Shown here: positions 61,831 to 64,000 of the stretch, in pieces
Numbering within the stretch: the stretch's first letter is position 1
How the letters are laid out: the number at the start of each line of letters is the position of its first letter
Program-made: the position numbers and the translations under genes
Source of the DNA: Cranoglanis bouderius
Taxonomy: Eukaryota; Chordata; Actinopteri; Siluriformes; Cranoglanididae
Direction of reading: 5' to 3'
Length of the DNA stretch: 64,000 bases
NCBI GenBank assembly: GCA_023630585.1
Contig: CM042539.1
Coordinates: 23,388,755 to 23,452,754, forward strand
The notes under the pieces: generated by a model
Databases searched by the model: none
What the model was told of the DNA's origin: nothing
Seen by the model: the letters and a program-made list of their open reading frames with translations, nothing else

Positions 61831-62832
61831 TGTAGCTGAGGTTGAGGAACTGTCAGATGCAGAATGAACAGAATGCTGACAGTGTTAACATTTCTACATT
61901 GGATTTTGGTTCAGTGTTTTCCAATGTGTCTACATAGTGGTAGGGCTCATTTATAAAAAAAAAAAAAATAAAAAAAAAAAAAAAACACAACACCCTTCCA
62001 GTTTAGGAAGCCACACCCACTTCAGATTTAAATCCATATTCGGATACAGATGCGGTGCATTATAGTTTCAATAACACAGCACACTTTTACTCATTTCACC
62101 TCCTGCCATCATACTATCCCTCTCTTTCTCTCAACTCTACTATTTCATCCCTCCTCTCCTCTCCATACCTCCATCAACCTATCACTCTGTCTTCCCCTCC
62201 ACAATGCCCTCACAGAGCCAACTCACTGATGAATGTTTGATTGCTCAGCGCTTTTATCTTAATGAGATGAAAGCAGGGTGCCTCTCCTCGCTGAGCGCTG
62301 TTAAATAGTCCTGATGCAGTAAACATGTTAAGAGCAGAAGAATGTGCTAAACTGATGCAATCGGAACAGGAGTAATCTACATGCTGAGTATTCCTGCCGT
62401 CTAATCAATTTAAAAGCAGAACAGTCTTCTCCCGGATCATCAACATATAAAATAAAACCGGAATTGTTTATATAACCAATTTTGAGTACTTCAATAAACA
62501 CCAGGTAGGTTTCGTCAGTACTATGTCTGAATGGTATGCTGATAAGATGTCAATCACGCATGTAGTTAAATGTGCTAGTCGGACTGAAGTCCTATTTCTG
62601 TGTAGCATGTAATATGTTAAGCTCTTATTAAAATTTGGTGATGAGGAGTTCTCAAATCTCATTGGTCAGAAGGTGTTGATGTTTGCATTTCTGGAAGGAA
62701 TCTCCAGTGTCAGAGCTTTGTAACAATCAGAGGTAAAGATGTAGCTTTATGCTTTCTGCCTAAGGATTTGCCTTTTGTGGGTTCTTGATAATAATATCCA
62801 TTTTTTTGTCTCATCAACAGAAAAAGCACATA

Positions 62833-62862
62833 AGCACAGAGGCCACGCCTCCTTCACTGAAA
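62833..62862 (+). repeat. isolated unit of the 36-bp minisatellite
   Basis: GCACAGAGGCCACGCCTCCT followed by TCACTG is identical to the units that form the array about 1 kb to the right. Confidence 0.8.
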
Positions 62863-63820
62863 CGAGTATTGGTGTTTCGTTCGTGAACAAATCTGTGTTT
62901 TTGAACGAATCTTTTAAGTGAATGAATCGTTCTTGTTCACTTTCATGTACTGACTCATATTTTTCATTCATTTGTCCTGCCTGTGTAAAACACGTGACTG
63001 CTTTGGCAGCCTTTTTCTGCTTTTTAACTACTGCGTTAGAGTGCAGGCTGTGAAGGAGCATGTCATTAGTTGGACGTATTGAACGATTACGACCTTACTT
63101 CGAGTCTGAACAAGAATGGTAGGCCTACTGATTCTGAGTGAAATGGTACTTTCAGTTTGTGAACAAAATGAACAAACTAGGTGAACGAACGAGGATCTGC
63201 TGACTCACTGACATTGGCTGGGCTGATACGTGCATGTCGTTCATTCAGTTCGCCACCCTTTCAACAAGAAGAGAAAGAGGGCAGAATAGTGCGTTTGAAA
63301 AGTGTCTAGCACTAAGACAAGCCTTATGTGTTAGTGCTGTGTTGTTTATAGCATAATCCGCTATACATGAATGAGTAAAAATGACTGATGGCTATTTTTT
63401 AAAATTATTGTAGCATGGAAAAATGCTTCATACACGTAGGTTAAAAAAAAAAAAAATAAAAAAAATAAAAAAATTATTCAAATTACATTCGTATCCTCAT
63501 TTATGACCATTCTCTCAAAACTAGCCTGCATTGACTGAAATGTCTTTCTTGAAAATAAATTCACCAGACCTTCTCTTTGTGGATTGGACACGCCAATTTT
63601 AATAAATCATAATACTAAAACTTGTCTCTTGAAAACTTGAATGTATGAATGTATTTGAGTGAATGAAACAATGACTTAAAAAAAAAAAAAAGACACTCAC
63701 TGGCGCCACCTACTGGTGTAATGATGTAACTTACGAAAAGGGTCACTGAATGAATTAGTGAACGAAACTGAATGAATCTTTTTGGTGAACGGAATCACTG
63801 GGATGAATCAAACTTACCAC
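62863..63820. repeat. dispersed repeat with GAACGAATC/GATTCGTTC words
   Basis: It contains many GAACGAA, GAATGAATC and TCGTTC words in both orientations and CTGGCGCCACCTACTGGTG, typical of a fish DNA repeat. It sits between an isolated minisatellite unit and the array. No coding sequence was recognised. Confidence 0.5.
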
Positions 63821-63826
63821 CTAACA

Positions 63827-64000
63827 GCAGCACAGAGGCCACGCCTACTTCACTGGGACTGACAGGCACAGAGGCCACGCCTCCTTCACTGGGACTGACA
63901 GGCACAGAGGCCACGCCTCCTTCACTGGGACTGACAGGCACAGAGGCCACGCCTCCTTCACTGGGACTGACAGGCACAGAGGCCACGCCTCCTTCACTGG
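63827..64000 (+). repeat. 36-bp minisatellite array, running off the window
   Basis: Nearly five units of CACAGAGGCCACGCCTCCTT plus CACTGGGACTGACAGG, almost identical; the first differs at one base (TACTT). Because 36 is a multiple of three, it stays open as a 12-residue repeat on the minus strand, but nothing else suggests coding. Confidence 0.95.

Noticed and set aside
63795..63986. Open frame encoding a 12-residue repeat (EGGVASVPVSPS)
   Set aside because: The 36-bp minisatellite is a multiple of three and so stays open. No gene model or conserved flank supports coding.
1..64000. CRISPR arrays, operons, phage or retroviral genes
   Set aside because: The evenly repeated sequences are microsatellites or a minisatellite without spacers. 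No gag, pol or env-like reading was seen; all mobile elements recognised are DNA transposons, MITEs or SINEs.

Overview
This is a window of a vertebrate nuclear genome, almost certainly a ray-finned fish. The introns are spliced GT-AG. CA/TG, AT, GA and GGAA microsatellites are abundant. Tc1-like DNA transposons, hAT-like and other MITEs and tRNA-like SINE repeats typical of teleosts are scattered throughout. An otophysan fish such as a catfish is plausible, but I cannot prove the order from sequence alone. There are no rRNA, tRNA, CRISPR or prokaryotic features.

Four protein-coding genes can be reconstructed exon by exon, and they sit in the same order and relative orientation as ADAM22-DBF4-SLC25A40-RUNDC3B on human 7q21. 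(1) adam22, minus strand, has only its first three coding exons here (17945 down to 10657); its CpG-rich promoter lies at about 17.1-18.5 kb and the gene runs off the left edge. (2) dbf4, minus strand, is complete in 12 coding exons (36811 down to 26617, 635 aa). (3) slc25a40, plus strand, is complete in 10 coding exons (37639 to 47268, 346 aa). It is head-to-head with dbf4 across an 827-bp bidirectional promoter. (4) rundc3b, minus strand, has its last three coding exons here (59895 down to 56357); it converges on slc25a40 and runs off the right edge. Reading frame and splice phase agree at every junction in all four models.

Layout: 1-10.6 kb is adam22 intron with a Tc1 relic, SINE-like repeats, many microsatellites and a polypurine tract of about 1.15 kb. 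10.6-18.5 kb holds adam22 exons 3-1 and the CpG island. 18.5-26.5 kb is intergenic, with SINE-like repeats, MITEs and one Tc1-like transposon nested inside another. 26.6-36.8 kb is dbf4, with a Tc1 relic, a hAT MITE and a near-intact Tc1 element in its introns. 36.8-47.3 kb is the shared promoter and slc25a40. 47.4-56.3 kb is intergenic, with a Tc1 element carrying an uninterrupted 321-aa transposase just 171 bp past the slc25a40 stop, plus older relics. 56.3-64 kb is the 3' part of rundc3b with foldback Tc1 derivatives, ending in a 36-bp minisatellite that continues past the window.

The genes are not one pathway. Adam22 is a synaptic LGI receptor, Dbf4 is the regulatory subunit of the Cdc7 replication kinase, Slc25a40 is a mitochondrial glutathione-type carrier, and Rundc3b is a RUN-domain protein. 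I found no convincing undescribed system. The more interesting signals are the apparently intact recent Tc1 copy beside slc25a40, repeats invading splice sites and coding sequence, and the cysteine loop of the carrier.
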